A stretch of 45,232 nucleotides of DNA from JBDTMC01 sp039934475 (GCA_039934475.1 JBDTMC010000007.1:1-45232), one strand, 5' to 3'; shown: positions 24,481-33,848, counted from the stretch's first letter. Numbers and translations are program-made. The notes: generated from the letters alone by a model not told the origin.

Positions 24481-25169
24481 TCATTCCGTGTATCGACCTC
24501 ATGGGCGGCAAAGTAGTGCAGCTTGTCCAAGGTCGCGAAAAGGCCCTCGAAGGGGGTACTCCAGAAGAGATGCTGGCCCGATTCGCGGCCTTCCCGGTCA
24601 TCCAGGTGATTGACCTCGACGCTGCCATCGGCACCGGCTCCAACGATGAGTTAGTGGAGTTTCTCGCTGCACGTGCCAACACGCGCGTCGGAGGGGGCGT
24701 CCGTACGGTGGAACGAGCTCGCAAGCTCGTCGAACAAGGAGCCAAGCGGGTCATTATCGGAACGTCGGCTTTCTCAAAAACCGGCATCAACGCGCCGTTC
24801 CTGGAGGAAGTCGCCGCGGCGATCGAGAAGGAGCGCATCCTGGTCGCAGTAGACAGCAAAGGCGGCAAAATTGTCGTGAAAGGCTGGCGCGAGTCGCTTG
24901 ACCTCACCGCGGAAGAAGTCGCCGGGCAACTGGAACCCTACTGCGGCGGTCTCCTCTGCACGTATGTCGACAAAGAGGGCATGATGCAGGGAACGGATCT
25001 CGATTGGTTCCGCCGCCTCCGCGCGGCTACGTCGCTGGAACTTACGGCCGCCGGAGGTATCACCACTCTCGACGACGTGCGTGCCCTCTTAGCCATGGAT
25101 ATCCACACCGCGCTAGGAATGGCTATCTATACAGGCCGCCTTAGTCTCGAAGACTTAGCAAAGTTATAG
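24477..25169 (+). CDS. hisA: ProFAR isomerase
   Basis: A 230-residue TIM barrel, isomerising ProFAR to PRFAR. It opens LIIPCIDLMGGKVVQLVQGR, with the catalytic Asp in CIDL; VGGGVRTVERAR and AAGGITTLDDVRALL are the phosphate loops. The start is TTG at 24477, overlapping the hisF stop (TTGA). It is the last gene of the his operon and ends two bases from the convergent DUF5009-like gene, leaving no room for an intergenic terminator. Confidence 0.94.
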   Translation: MIIPCIDLMGGKVVQLVQGREKALEGGTPEEMLARFAAFPVIQVIDLDAAIGTGSNDELVEFLAARANTRVGGGVRTVERARKLVEQGAKRVIIGTSAFSKTGINAPFLEEVAAAIEKERILVAVDSKGGKIVVKGWRESLDLTAEEVAGQLEPYCGGLLCTYVDKEGMMQGTDLDWFRRLRAATSLELTAAGGITTLDDVRALLAMDIHTALGMAIYTGRLSLEDLAKL

Positions 25170-25171
25170 CG

Positions 25172-26395
25172 TCAAATCTTCAAGAAGAGTTTCTTCTTGT
25201 ACATCCAGTGCAACACCAGCCAGTACGCGAGAAGGATCGCTCCGCCCTCAAGCAGGGAATGATACGCGTCCCCGAAGATCATGAAGGTGCCGGTAGGTAG
25301 ATGCGTACGGAATGACCGCTCGAAGAACTCCTCCCAAAGATGCGCAATCAGATACGCGGCGATAGAGTTCATACCAACCACCACTAACGGAAACGCCCAG
25401 CCACGCTTCTTCTTGACATCCAAAATCCACGAAAACGCCGCCACAAACAGGAAACAAACTCCGCCGCTGAAGATCGTCCAACCCGGAGTCCAAATCCGCT
25501 TCACCACCGGGCAGATACCGGTGAAATGCAGTACCGCGCCGGCGGCCACACCTACCAGGCCCGCCACCAGGAACTTGTTCACCGGCACGCGAGGCGCTTC
25601 GCTCTTCATCCAGCGTCCCGCCACCAGGCCCAGAATCATCGTACCCAGCGTGGGAATGAAGCTCAGCGTCAGGTAGCCACCTTCGTTGTAGAGGAATGGC
25701 TTGGTCCGCGCGAACAAATTCAAAAACCATTGATCGAAAGCGTTGCCGAGGTTGGCGTTCTTGTTCCAGTGGGCTGCAAAACCGGTGAAGTTGTACTGCC
25801 AGTCCGGAGGCACGCCGACGGATGTCCAGTCGAAGCCCACGCCCGGCACCGGATAGAGCGCCCACGCCAGCCAATACCCGGTCAAAATCACGCCGAACGC
25901 CGTCCACTGCCACTTCGGCTTGGCGAATCCGAGCAGGAACAGGAATGGATACCCCATGCCAATCTGCGTCAACGTGTCCTCAAACGTGTAATTGGTGATC
26001 GGACTATGCATGGAGCGCAGGAAGATTCCCAGCGCCGCCAGCAGGAACGACCGCCAAACGGCATGGGCGAACATGCGCCCGAACGTCCCGCCCTTCGCCA
26101 TCCGCGCCGCGATCGAATACGGTAGAGCCGCACCCACCAGGAACGAGAACGAGGGTTGGATCATGTCGTGAAGAGAACAACCCGCCCAAGGTACGTGACT
26201 CTGGTTGAAGGCCAGGAAGGCCCAGAACCAGTTCCCCGGCAGGGCGCGAGCGACGGCGCTGAGGCGCAGCACCTCCGCCATCATCAACACCATCACGAAG
26301 CCGCGATATGCGTCTAAAGCGATATTGCGTTGCGGAACGGCTGTCACAGTCGTCGTTGTCTTTACGAACGGTGCGGTTTCTAAGGTCGGTTGCAC
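25172..26395 (-). CDS. DUF5009 / HGSNAT-like acyltransferase membrane protein
   Basis: A 407-residue protein with about ten hydrophobic helices. The N-terminal motif RNIALDAYRGFVMVLMMAEV resembles heparan-alpha-glucosaminide N-acetyltransferase/YeiB-type proteins, which move acyl groups across membranes onto sugars. A conserved His-rich loop (HVPWAGCSLHDMIQPSFSFL) follows. The start is GTG 26395 with GGAGG eight bases upstream on the minus strand. The substrate is unknown; modification of surface or imported sugars is a family-based guess. It converges with hisA. Confidence 0.8.
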   Translation of the reverse strand: MQPTLETAPFVKTTTTVTAVPQRNIALDAYRGFVMVLMMAEVLRLSAVARALPGNWFWAFLAFNQSHVPWAGCSLHDMIQPSFSFLVGAALPYSIAARMAKGGTFGRMFAHAVWRSFLLAALGIFLRSMHSPITNYTFEDTLTQIGMGYPFLFLLGFAKPKWQWTAFGVILTGYWLAWALYPVPGVGFDWTSVGVPPDWQYNFTGFAAHWNKNANLGNAFDQWFLNLFARTKPFLYNEGGYLTLSFIPTLGTMILGLVAGRWMKSEAPRVPVNKFLVAGLVGVAAGAVLHFTGICPVVKRIWTPGWTIFSGGVCFLFVAAFSWILDVKKKRGWAFPLVVVGMNSIAAYLIAHLWEEFFERSFRTHLPTGTFMIFGDAYHSLLEGGAILLAYWLVLHWMYKKKLFLKI

Positions 26396-26523
26396 GTTGG
26401 CTACCTCCGGCAGTCGTACAACGAAAACCTACCACACTTCGAGGCGCTTCTTAACAATCCGACGCTCAGGCTTAACAAAACTTTGCGTAACCCCTTTCGC
26501 GCGATTGCACGCCTACGGTAGTA

Positions 26524-27240
26524 ATGAGGGGCCGCTTACGTGCAGGAAGCCTTGCCATCACGGCGCTGGTTCTGGCTGGTTCCATTCCCGTCGCCATGGC
26601 CGGAGACGATCCTGATCCCATAGCGCCCGTCGCTCGGCCCATCAATCATGAGCGCATGTTCGGGGTGATGCCAGATTACCAAACAGTGCGCGACCCCAAA
26701 GCCGTCTACGTTCCTCTGACCGCGCGCCAAAAGTGGCATCTGGTGGGACTCTCCACGCTTGATCCGTTCAACCTCTGTAACGCTTTCATCGGCGCAGGCC
26801 TCTCTCAAATCGACAACGATACCCCGCGCTACGGGTGGGGCGGGAAGGCATACGGTTACCGCGCCGCGGCCGCGTTTGCGGACTTGACCACCCAGGGCGT
26901 CATCAGCGGCGGTTTGGCTGTGCTCTTTCACCAGGACCCCAGGTACTTTCGCAAAGGACCCGAAGCCAATATTCCCCGCCGCGCAGCCTATGCCATCAGC
27001 CGCATTTTTATAGCTCGTCACGATTCCGGAAGAAGCGAACTCAACACAGCCAATCTCCTCGGTTTGGGACTCGGCATCGGGGCTTCAAACGCCTACTACC
27101 CATCCGCCAGCCGCACCGGTACCGTGATGTTTGGACGCCTCCAAACCAGCCTTACCGGTGATGTCATCGGCAACCTGATGTCGGAATTCTGGCCCGACAT
27201 TCATGAGCGACTGTTCCACCGCCGCCACAAGACACCCTAA
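26524..27240 (+). CDS. secreted protein of unknown function
   Basis: A 238-residue protein with a signal peptide (basic start, then hydrophobic ALVLAGSIPVAMAG). The mature part has a conserved-looking block LTARQKWHLVGLSTLDPFNL followed by GAGLSQIDNDTPRYGWGGKAYGYRAAAAF and LFHQDPRYFRKG, with small-residue-rich stretches that could pack against a membrane. I have the impression that similar proteins are frequent in Acidobacteriota, but no function is known to me. The ThuA-like gene follows after 21 bases on the same strand. The 128 bases upstream, shared with the divergent DUF5009-like gene, show no clear -35/-10 pair. Confidence 0.65.
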   Translation: MRGRLRAGSLAITALVLAGSIPVAMAGDDPDPIAPVARPINHERMFGVMPDYQTVRDPKAVYVPLTARQKWHLVGLSTLDPFNLCNAFIGAGLSQIDNDTPRYGWGGKAYGYRAAAAFADLTTQGVISGGLAVLFHQDPRYFRKGPEANIPRRAAYAISRIFIARHDSGRSELNTANLLGLGLGIGASNAYYPSASRTGTVMFGRLQTSLTGDVIGNLMSEFWPDIHERLFHRRHKTP

Positions 27241-27261
27241 CCTGCGATACAATCGCCATCC

Positions 27262-28101
27262 ATGACGATCAACCGCCGTTCTGCCGTCGCCGCGCTGGCT
27301 GGAGCCGTTGTTGCGCCCCTCGCAGCGGGTGCTCCTGCAAAGGCTACGGCCTTTGCCCTCATCGGGGACCGCTATCACAACTCCGACTATATCCGCACGG
27401 CACTATCGCGGACGATTGCCAAGCAGATGAGCGTCTCCATCGACTTCTGCGATGAGACGCGCAACTTGAACGCAGACACGCTGCGTGGATACAAAATGCT
27501 CATCGTCCACAGGGATGGGATGATCTGGCCGGATGGCTATGCCGAAGAGACCAGTAACGCCGCGTGGGTCGTGAATGGACAACCGAAATTGATCTCTGAA
27601 CCGCCAGTGCCGAACATCGACCCAAAGCCCGCTTACTGGATGAAGCCCGAGCAGGGCAAAGCGGTACGTCGATTCGTAGAGAACGGAGGTTCGGCGCTCT
27701 TTCTTCACAACGTCACCCACGTTGGCTTGACCGATCCCGACTTCCGCCACGTCCTCGGGGCCTCCTACACAGGACACCCGCCAATCCGCACCTTCAAGGT
27801 GAAGGTGAAGAATCACGATCACCCCATCACCAAGGGCATCAACGACTTCATCGTCACCGACGAGCAGCACTACATGGATTACGACAAGGACCGAAAGTAC
27901 ATCCTCCTTGAAACAGTCAACGAGGAAGGCTTGGATTTTGAGAAGAAGGGTCCGGTCGCGCCCGGTGGGTGGGCCTACGACTATGGCAAAGGTCGCATCG
28001 CCTATCTCTCACCCGGACACCTTCTCACCGTGATGTGGAATCCCGAATACATCAAGTTGCAGCAGAACGCCGTCCGCTGGCTGCTGCGAATGCCGGGCTA
28101 A
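27262..28101 (+). CDS. ThuA-like domain protein with a twin-arginine signal
   Basis: A 279-residue protein. The N-terminus MTINRRSAVAALAGAVVAPL looks like a Tat signal peptide. The rest resembles the ThuA/trehalose-utilisation GATase-like fold: TAFALIGDRYHNSDYIRTAL, a strand YKMLIVHRDG, RRFVENGGSALFLHNVTHVG, KNHDHPITKGINDF and GKGRIAYLSPGH near the end. ThuA domains are linked to sugar metabolism but most members have no known reaction. A TACAAT hexamer at 27248-27253 lies eight bases before the ATG, so it may have its own, nearly leaderless transcript. Confidence 0.75.
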   Translation: MTINRRSAVAALAGAVVAPLAAGAPAKATAFALIGDRYHNSDYIRTALSRTIAKQMSVSIDFCDETRNLNADTLRGYKMLIVHRDGMIWPDGYAEETSNAAWVVNGQPKLISEPPVPNIDPKPAYWMKPEQGKAVRRFVENGGSALFLHNVTHVGLTDPDFRHVLGASYTGHPPIRTFKVKVKNHDHPITKGINDFIVTDEQHYMDYDKDRKYILLETVNEEGLDFEKKGPVAPGGWAYDYGKGRIAYLSPGHLLTVMWNPEYIKLQQNAVRWLLRMPG

Positions 28102-28108
28102 AAGCGAG

Positions 28109-28402
28109 CTATTCCGTCGGGTGCGCCGTCGAGTGAATCTGATGCGATAACTCATTCATCGCCCGGTTCGCGTCAACACGCGCCTGCAACGGTGGATTTC
28201 CTCCGTTAACGTCAGCTGACGATTTCAGCGTATTCATAATGTCAGTGAGCGATTGGCCAAAGGAATCAGCCTGATCCTGGCTCAGGCGTCCCAACTTGAC
28301 GTTGGCTCCCAGTCGCTTCTCCAGCATGGACATCCGGTCCATAGAAAGCGGTTGATCCGCGCTGGTGGCGGAGTTCGAAGAGCCGATTGCACTTGTATTC
28401 AT
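28109..28402 (-). CDS. small hypothetical protein
   Basis: A 97-residue protein. I choose ATG 28402 because GGAGG lies six bases before it; an upstream ATG at 28423 has no such site. The sequence is hydrophilic, Ser/Asn/Asp-rich and probably helical in the middle (MLEKRLGANVKLGRLSQDQA). The repeated D/N-rich turns with spaced acidic residues recall, weakly, EF-hand-like small proteins, but I cannot confirm a calcium loop. Convergent with the ThuA-like gene. The 167 bases upstream contain no other gene that I see. Confidence 0.6.
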   Translation of the reverse strand: MNTSAIGSSNSATSADQPLSMDRMSMLEKRLGANVKLGRLSQDQADSFGQSLTDIMNTLKSSADVNGGNPPLQARVDANRAMNELSHQIHSTAHPTE

Positions 28403-28569
28403 GGATAACCTCCACCGGGCCATGAAGCACGCCAGCGTCCGAAACGCGTAGATTTCTTTTCAACAACTTGCCCGCCACAGTACTGTCAAGTTCCTGCCAT
28501 TCGTCAATTTATCGGCGACACCTGACCGTAGATGCCCTATCGAACCCGCACCATCGTGAGGGAGTGATC

Positions 28570-31500
28570 TTAGAAGATCAACCGCAAGGCCAGTTGCATA
28601 ATGCGCGGGTCCGCCGTAGTCGTGATCTGTCCAAACAGTGAGCTTGTATAACTCGTCGACGGGCTACTAAACTGTGCCGAGTTGAATAGGTTAAACGCCT
28701 CGGCACGGAACTCCGCCTTCACCCGCTCGCCAAAGAGATTCGTAGTCTTCGCCAATGCCAGATCGAGGTTGGAGCGAGTCGGCCCACGGAACGCGTTGCG
28801 GCCCAGAGTGCCATAGGTCCGCTGTGCCGGATTGTGCACCGGATCAAACCCGTCGGCGAAATACTCATCCGTCGAGAAGTTAGCCGGCGAGAAGTAATAG
28901 TTACCGGTGAGTCCCCCGAAATCCAGCGGCGCCTTCGGGTCATAGACCGTCACGCGCGAGCCAATCAGATTGGCGCGTACCTGGTTCGGGTCGCCCGCCG
29001 CCGAAGGACCCGTGCGTGTCCGGCTGCGGCTAATTCCGGCAAACACATCCAGCGGGAAACCCGTCCGATAAGTGTAAATCGGATAGAGGCTCCAGCCTTT
29101 CGTTACGCGGCCATCCCAGCCCGTCCAACGCTCGAAGGGAATGTCCCAGCCACCGCTAAACGCGATGCGGTTCGTTACGTCGTTGTCGCTCACCGCGTAG
29201 AACTGACGGCGGTTGTAGGCAGGCACATAGCCTCCACGTTCGCGGAAACCTGAGGCGTTGTCAATCGCCTTCCCGTAAGTGTAGGAGAGTTGGAAATAGC
29301 TCCCGCCCAGATACCGGTTATCCGACATCCGGCGTTGCAAGCTAGCCTGCAGGCTGTTGTAGTTGCTGTTCGCAATATTACGGAACGTGTCGACATAGCT
29401 GAAGCTGAAGCTCTCATTGCCGGGTGTCGTGTTCAGGACGCGGCTGGTTGTCCCCAGGACAAACGGATTCGAATCCGTTAGTGCGGTGAGTTTGTGGCTT
29501 GAATTCCCGACATAGCTGACTTCGGCGATCATCGAACCAGCCACCTGCCTCTGTACGCTCAGGTTGTACTGGAACACATAGGGAGTCCTCAGATTGCGAT
29601 CGACGAAGTACACGCCGCCACCGCCAAAGGGAAGAAATCCTGAACCATCGAAATCGATATCCTTCGCCGGTGGCTTGGAGGGGAACGAGTTCGGGATGCC
29701 GGCCGTGCCGAAAGGATCGGTGTAGATGGGGCTTGCGCCGCTGAACGTCGACGGATCGAAGAACAAATCGGCAAATCCGAAGAACGGAGCCTGACCGTTA
29801 AACTGCAGATTGTCTTCACCCTTCAGAATGTCGTAAAACATCCCAAAACCGCCGCGAATACTGGTCTTGCTGTTCGGTGCGTAGGCGAAACCGAAGCGAG
29901 GAGCAAAATCGTTCTTGTCCGGGAAATTGGAACCGTCCGGCGCGCCCGGGTCTCCCGGGAACTGCAAGCCGATTGGCGCATTCACGAATCGCGTCGATTT
30001 GGCGCCGGGATTGAGTGAAAACGAACGCCCCTGCAAATCCTTCTTCGGCGAACTGTATTCGTATCGCAAACCCATCGTCAACACCAGGTTATTTCGCACG
30101 CGCCATTCATCTTGCGCAAACCCACCGTAGTTTTTGCTACGGATATTGGATGGAGCCTGCCCAAACTGCAGGTATTCATCGGGGTAGCCAAGCAGGAAAT
30201 CGGCGTAGTCATTGCCGGAGCCGATGCCGCCATTGCCGGGGTCGCCGCTAAAGAAGAAGTTGCCGTTCACATAGAAGTCGTAGACGGTATTGTTCTGGTA
30301 TGGCGTGATGCTTCCGCCGAACTTGAACGAGTGCCGGCCGCGCGTCCAGCTAAACGTATCCGCCCACGTATACGTGTTATCGATCAACGCCGTCGGACCC
30401 TGCACGCTGAAGCCAATATCGAGGCCGCTGGCGAAGCTGAGGTTGGGCGGTCCGGTGGGATTGTCGGGAGTGATCCCAACCCCGAGGTCGCTTGCCGTCG
30501 GCAGTTTGACGCCGGGTACCGATTGGAAGTTGTTATTCCGCTGTGCCGTAAAGCGGAACTCGTTCAGTGTGGCCGCCGAGAAGATCTTCGTGTAGTTGAT
30601 GCTGCCAAAATACCGTTTCAGTTCAAAGTTATTCGGATATCCATTCACCGTCGCGAAGCGGAAAGGATCCACGCGATTGTTGCTGTTCCAACCCAGTGTC
30701 GCGGTGATGCGATCGTTCAGAGTGATGTTCCAGTCGATTTTGTTGGTAGTCTCATCGAAGTTATTGGGCGCAGACCCCGTGGGAAACAGCTGACCCGTAG
30801 GCGAGGTCGGAATCAGTCCCGCCTTGATGTAATTCGACGCCACACCGGCGATGCGGCTCGGGTCGATGATGCCCTGCATGGCCTTAGTGGGATCGGGCTG
30901 GAAGTAAGGGTTTGCCTGCAGAAACGCCACAACGTTGTCGTCCGGCCCCGTACGCCCGGAATTCGAATGTGAGAAGTCACCATTCAACTCGGACGGCGTA
31001 AACGTTGTAACCGATCCGTTCGAAGTCTGCGCAGCCAGCCGCTGTCCTTGGTAGCTACTGAAGAAAAACAGCTTGTCCCTGCCATTCAGCACCTTCGGAA
31101 TGACGATCGGTCCACCCACCGTAAAGCCGAACTGGTTGCGCTTCAGAATTGAACGCGGTGTATCGTTCAGGTTGTTGAAGAACGAATTCGCGTTCATCTT
31201 CTCATTCCGGAGAAACTCGAATGCCGACCCATGTAAGGCGTTGGTGCCGGACTTCGTCACCACAGAGACGATGCCGCCTGCGTTGCGCCCATATTCGGCG
31301 TTGTAGTTACTCGTCAAAATTCGGAATTCCGCCACTGTGTCCGGATTCGGATTCAAAACCGGGGCGTTGTTCAGCAGGTTGTTATTTACGCCACCATCCA
31401 GCAGGAACGTGATGGAATCGCCGCGGCTGCCGGCGATGCTGAAGGGCGCCGCGGAATTGTTGCCGTTTCCCGGGGTGACGCCTGGCTGCAGCAGGGCGAG

Positions 31501-31965
31501 GTCGAACATGTTACGGCCATTCAACGGTAGATTGACGATGGGACGGCTGGTCACTGACTGGCCCAGGGTCGCGTTTACCGTCTCTACGTTGCTAGCCTGA
31601 GCCTCCACCTGCACTGTCTCCGCCGCCGAACTCAACTCGAGCTTGAAATCCAGGTGCAGGGATTGGTTGATATTTAGTTCCGCGGATGAAATCGTCGTTT
31701 TCGCGAACCCCGAACTCTCGGCCGTAACATTGTACTTGCCGATGGGTATCGACAGAATTTGATAGTTGCCCTCGCGGTCGGTTACCGCGTCGCGCTTCAC
31801 CTGCGTCGCGGAGTTCACTACCGTGATTTTTGCGTTGGGAATGGCGGCTGCGGTGGGATCCGTAACCGTTCCGATAATTCTGCCCGCTGCGTCCTGTGCG
31901 CGCAAACAGCTTCCCACGAGGAAGACTCCAGTGAGAGACAAGAGTGCGAGGGATCTTCGATTCAT
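28570..31965 (-). CDS. Oar-like TonB-dependent receptor with carboxypeptidase-regulatory domain
   Basis: A 1131-residue outer-membrane protein. I place the start at ATG 31965 (AGAGGT upstream, then signal peptide MNRRSLALLSLTGVFLVGSC); the longer open frame to 32088 is leader sequence. Residues 27-110 form a CarboxypepD-reg-like beta sandwich (GRIIGTVTDPTAAAIPNAKI). A plug-like region follows (RPIVNLPLNGRNMFDLALLQ, SIAGSRGDSITFLLDGGVNN), then a long beta barrel ending in RIMQLALRLIF with a terminal Phe, as outer-membrane proteins do. Acidobacteriota carry many such receptors; substrate is unknown. There are no partner transport genes nearby. Confidence 0.9.
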   Translation of the reverse strand: MNRRSLALLSLTGVFLVGSCLRAQDAAGRIIGTVTDPTAAAIPNAKITVVNSATQVKRDAVTDREGNYQILSIPIGKYNVTAESSGFAKTTISSAELNINQSLHLDFKLELSSAAETVQVEAQASNVETVNATLGQSVTSRPIVNLPLNGRNMFDLALLQPGVTPGNGNNSAAPFSIAGSRGDSITFLLDGGVNNNLLNNAPVLNPNPDTVAEFRILTSNYNAEYGRNAGGIVSVVTKSGTNALHGSAFEFLRNEKMNANSFFNNLNDTPRSILKRNQFGFTVGGPIVIPKVLNGRDKLFFFSSYQGQRLAAQTSNGSVTTFTPSELNGDFSHSNSGRTGPDDNVVAFLQANPYFQPDPTKAMQGIIDPSRIAGVASNYIKAGLIPTSPTGQLFPTGSAPNNFDETTNKIDWNITLNDRITATLGWNSNNRVDPFRFATVNGYPNNFELKRYFGSINYTKIFSAATLNEFRFTAQRNNNFQSVPGVKLPTASDLGVGITPDNPTGPPNLSFASGLDIGFSVQGPTALIDNTYTWADTFSWTRGRHSFKFGGSITPYQNNTVYDFYVNGNFFFSGDPGNGGIGSGNDYADFLLGYPDEYLQFGQAPSNIRSKNYGGFAQDEWRVRNNLVLTMGLRYEYSSPKKDLQGRSFSLNPGAKSTRFVNAPIGLQFPGDPGAPDGSNFPDKNDFAPRFGFAYAPNSKTSIRGGFGMFYDILKGEDNLQFNGQAPFFGFADLFFDPSTFSGASPIYTDPFGTAGIPNSFPSKPPAKDIDFDGSGFLPFGGGGVYFVDRNLRTPYVFQYNLSVQRQVAGSMIAEVSYVGNSSHKLTALTDSNPFVLGTTSRVLNTTPGNESFSFSYVDTFRNIANSNYNSLQASLQRRMSDNRYLGGSYFQLSYTYGKAIDNASGFRERGGYVPAYNRRQFYAVSDNDVTNRIAFSGGWDIPFERWTGWDGRVTKGWSLYPIYTYRTGFPLDVFAGISRSRTRTGPSAAGDPNQVRANLIGSRVTVYDPKAPLDFGGLTGNYYFSPANFSTDEYFADGFDPVHNPAQRTYGTLGRNAFRGPTRSNLDLALAKTTNLFGERVKAEFRAEAFNLFNSAQFSSPSTSYTSSLFGQITTTADPRIMQLALRLIF

Positions 31966-32102
31966 CGTGACCTCTAAATAAAATTCGGACGTCCGCTTCC
32001 CGTTTAGTTTTGAAATCGGCTCGGAATCGCAGGACGGTTGAAGACTGAAGCCCGGAAGGCCGGCTGCGAGCGGCAGCGTGCCTAACACGAATGATTGAGA
32101 TA

Positions 32103-32132
32103 GTTGTAACAGCCCCGGAACGTCGCGGTCAA
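32103..32132 (-). promoter_or_regulatory. candidate promoter of the Oar-like receptor gene
   Basis: On the minus strand, TTGACC (32132-32127) and TACAAC (32108-32103) with an 18-base spacer. Transcription would start near 32096 and leave a 5' untranslated region of about 130 bases before ATG 31965. No riboswitch or hairpin was recognised in that leader. Confidence 0.4.
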
Positions 32133-32154
32133 GAAGAATTCTTTATGAGACCTA

Positions 32155-32844
32155 TCAAGACGACGAGCCGAGCTCCGTCAGGATTTCCAGTGCGGCGTCC
32201 CGAGGCGAGGCCGCGCGCGTAACCTGCCGCCCAATGACGAGGTGGCTGGCCCCCGCCGCCATCGCTTCGGCCGGTGTCGCGATACGCTTCTGGTCTCCCC
32301 GATCTGCGCCTGCCGAGCGCACGCCAGGCACTACCAGCAACGGTTCCGGACCCACCAGCGACCTCAGCCGCGCTACTTCCAACGAAGAGCAGATGAACCC
32401 GTCCGCACCAGCATCCATCCCTCGCCGGACGAAATACTCCACTTGCTCCGCCACCGTTCGGCCAGTGTACCCAAGTTCGTCCAGATCGGATTGATCAAAG
32501 CTGGTCAGCACAGTTACTGCCAGAACTTTCATTGTCGAACCGGCAGCCCCTTGCCGAGCCGCGCGAATCACTTGAGGCGATGAGTGGACCGTCAGGAATC
32601 GTGCCCCCAGCAACGCAGCGCGTGCCGCCGCCCGCGCCACTGTCGCTCCGATGTCGTACATCTTCAGATCCAGAAATACATCCTTGCCCTCTGCAACCAA
32701 ATCGCGCACAACCGAAGGCCCCTCGGCGGTAAACAACTCCAGGCCGACCTTATAGAAATCCACCGCGTCGCCCAACCGCCGCACCATCTCCCAGGCTAGA
32801 GGCTTAGCCTCCATGTCCAGGGCCACAATCAAGGGATTATTCAT
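32155..32844 (-). CDS. pyrF: orotidine 5'-phosphate decarboxylase
   Basis: A 229-residue TIM-barrel enzyme for the last step of UMP synthesis. It opens NNPLIVALDMEAKPLAWEMV and contains the catalytic Asp-x-Lys-x-x-Asp element in FLDLKMYDIGATV. The C-terminal phosphate-binding stretch GASHLVIGRQVTRAASPRDA is present. Its ATG overlaps the selD stop (ATGA at 32841-32844), so it is translated with selD, an unusual pairing of pyrimidine and selenium genes. Confidence 0.95.
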   Translation of the reverse strand: MNNPLIVALDMEAKPLAWEMVRRLGDAVDFYKVGLELFTAEGPSVVRDLVAEGKDVFLDLKMYDIGATVARAAARAALLGARFLTVHSSPQVIRAARQGAAGSTMKVLAVTVLTSFDQSDLDELGYTGRTVAEQVEYFVRRGMDAGADGFICSSLEVARLRSLVGPEPLLVVPGVRSAGADRGDQKRIATPAEAMAAGASHLVIGRQVTRAASPRDAALEILTELGSSS

Positions 32845-33848
32845 TTGACAATCACTGCCTTTCGTTCTCTTGACTTGACCCGTCCCACCACTCGTCCCGG
32901 CAGCCTCTCCGCATCCTGAGGGGCAACCGCAATCAGCAGACCCCCTGCCGTTTGCGGATCGTACAACAATGCCTCAACCTCGGGTGGCAAGTCGCGTTGA
33001 ATTTCGACATCGCAGGATGCAAACTCACGGTTGTTCTTCAAACCACCGGGCTGCGCGCCGGCTGCGGCATAGGCAAGGGCGCCAGGCAGAAACTCCACCG
33101 CGTTCGCCTCAATCTCCAGTGTTACTTTGCTGCCCAGCGCCATCTCACGCGCGTGCCCAATCAGACCAAATCCCGTAATATCGGTGCACCCGTGTGCGTC
33201 CGTCCGTAACATGGCCTCGCACGCTGCTTTGTTCAACCGCAGCATCGAATCGATAGACCCCTGCACGTGCGCGGCGTCCGCAATCCCACGCTTCAAGGCC
33301 GTCGAAATCACGCCCGTCCCAATCGCCTTCGTCAGCACCAGCACATCGCCCACGCGCGCCGAAGAGTTCGCCAAAATCCGATCGGGATGAATGGTACCGG
33401 TTACCGCATAGCCGAATTTGATCTCCGGGTCGTTCACGCTATGCCCGCCCAACAGCACGCAATTGGCCTCCGCGAGTTTGCTCGCCCCGCCCTTCAGAAT
33501 TGCCTCCAAATCGTCCAGGTCGCCGTCCCCCGGGTACGCCAGGATGGAAAGCGCCGAGATCGGCTTGCCCCCCATCGCATACACATCGCTTAGCGCATTT
33601 ACTGCCGCGATAGCACCGTAAGTGAAAGGATCGTCAACAATTGGCGTGAAAAAATCGACTGTCTGCACCAAGGCACACTCCGGCGAAAGCTTGTAGACCC
33701 CGGCATCGTCGGCAGTGTCGAAGCCTACCAGCACGTTCTCGTTGGAAATCCGCGGAATGCGCGGCAAAACCTGGTCCAAAACCTTTGGACTAAGCTTCGA
33801 CGCTCAACCGGCGGCTTTCACGTGCGCTGTCAACTTGCGATCGGACAT
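32841..33848 (-). CDS. selD: selenide, water dikinase containing selenocysteine (UGA at 33806-33804)
   Basis: SelD makes selenophosphate from selenide and ATP. A conventional reading would start at TTG 33779 and lose the active-site segment. Reading upstream in the same frame gives MSDRKLTAHVKAAG, TGA, ASKLSPKVLDQVLP from ATG 33848. This aligns with the E. coli active-site loop GAGCGCKISPKVL, with the UGA exactly at catalytic Cys17 and Lys18 at the essential Lys20. With UGA as selenocysteine the protein is 335 residues, the family length. Downstream are the ATP-binding motifs FDTADDAGVYKL, SDVYAMGGKPISAL and LLGGHSVNDPE. Selenocysteine SelD is known in other bacteria. A SECIS-like hairpin follows the UGA. 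The stop overlaps the pyrF start. Confidence 0.93.
33774..33790 (-). promoter_or_regulatory. SECIS-like hairpin of selD
   Basis: On the minus strand, GTCCAAA-GGT-TTTGGAC forms a perfect 7-bp stem with a three-base loop (or six bp with AGGTT). The loop G residues lie 21-22 bases after the UGA at 33806-33804. Bacterial SECIS elements are small hairpins shortly after the UGA with a G near the start of the apical loop, so position and loop both fit. The rest of the stem was not folded. Confidence 0.7.

Noticed and set aside
25181..25199. Inverted repeat CAAGAAGA-GTT-TCTTCTTG as a terminator between hisA and the DUF5009-like gene
   Set aside because: It is an AT-rich coding-sequence repeat (Lys-Lys-Lys-Leu-Phe-Leu codons) without a T tract; too weak to call.
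31966..32088. 41-residue N-terminal extension of the Oar-like receptor
   Set aside because: The extension would precede the signal peptide and has no ribosome binding site, while the ATG at 31965 has AGAGGT and begins with a signal peptide.
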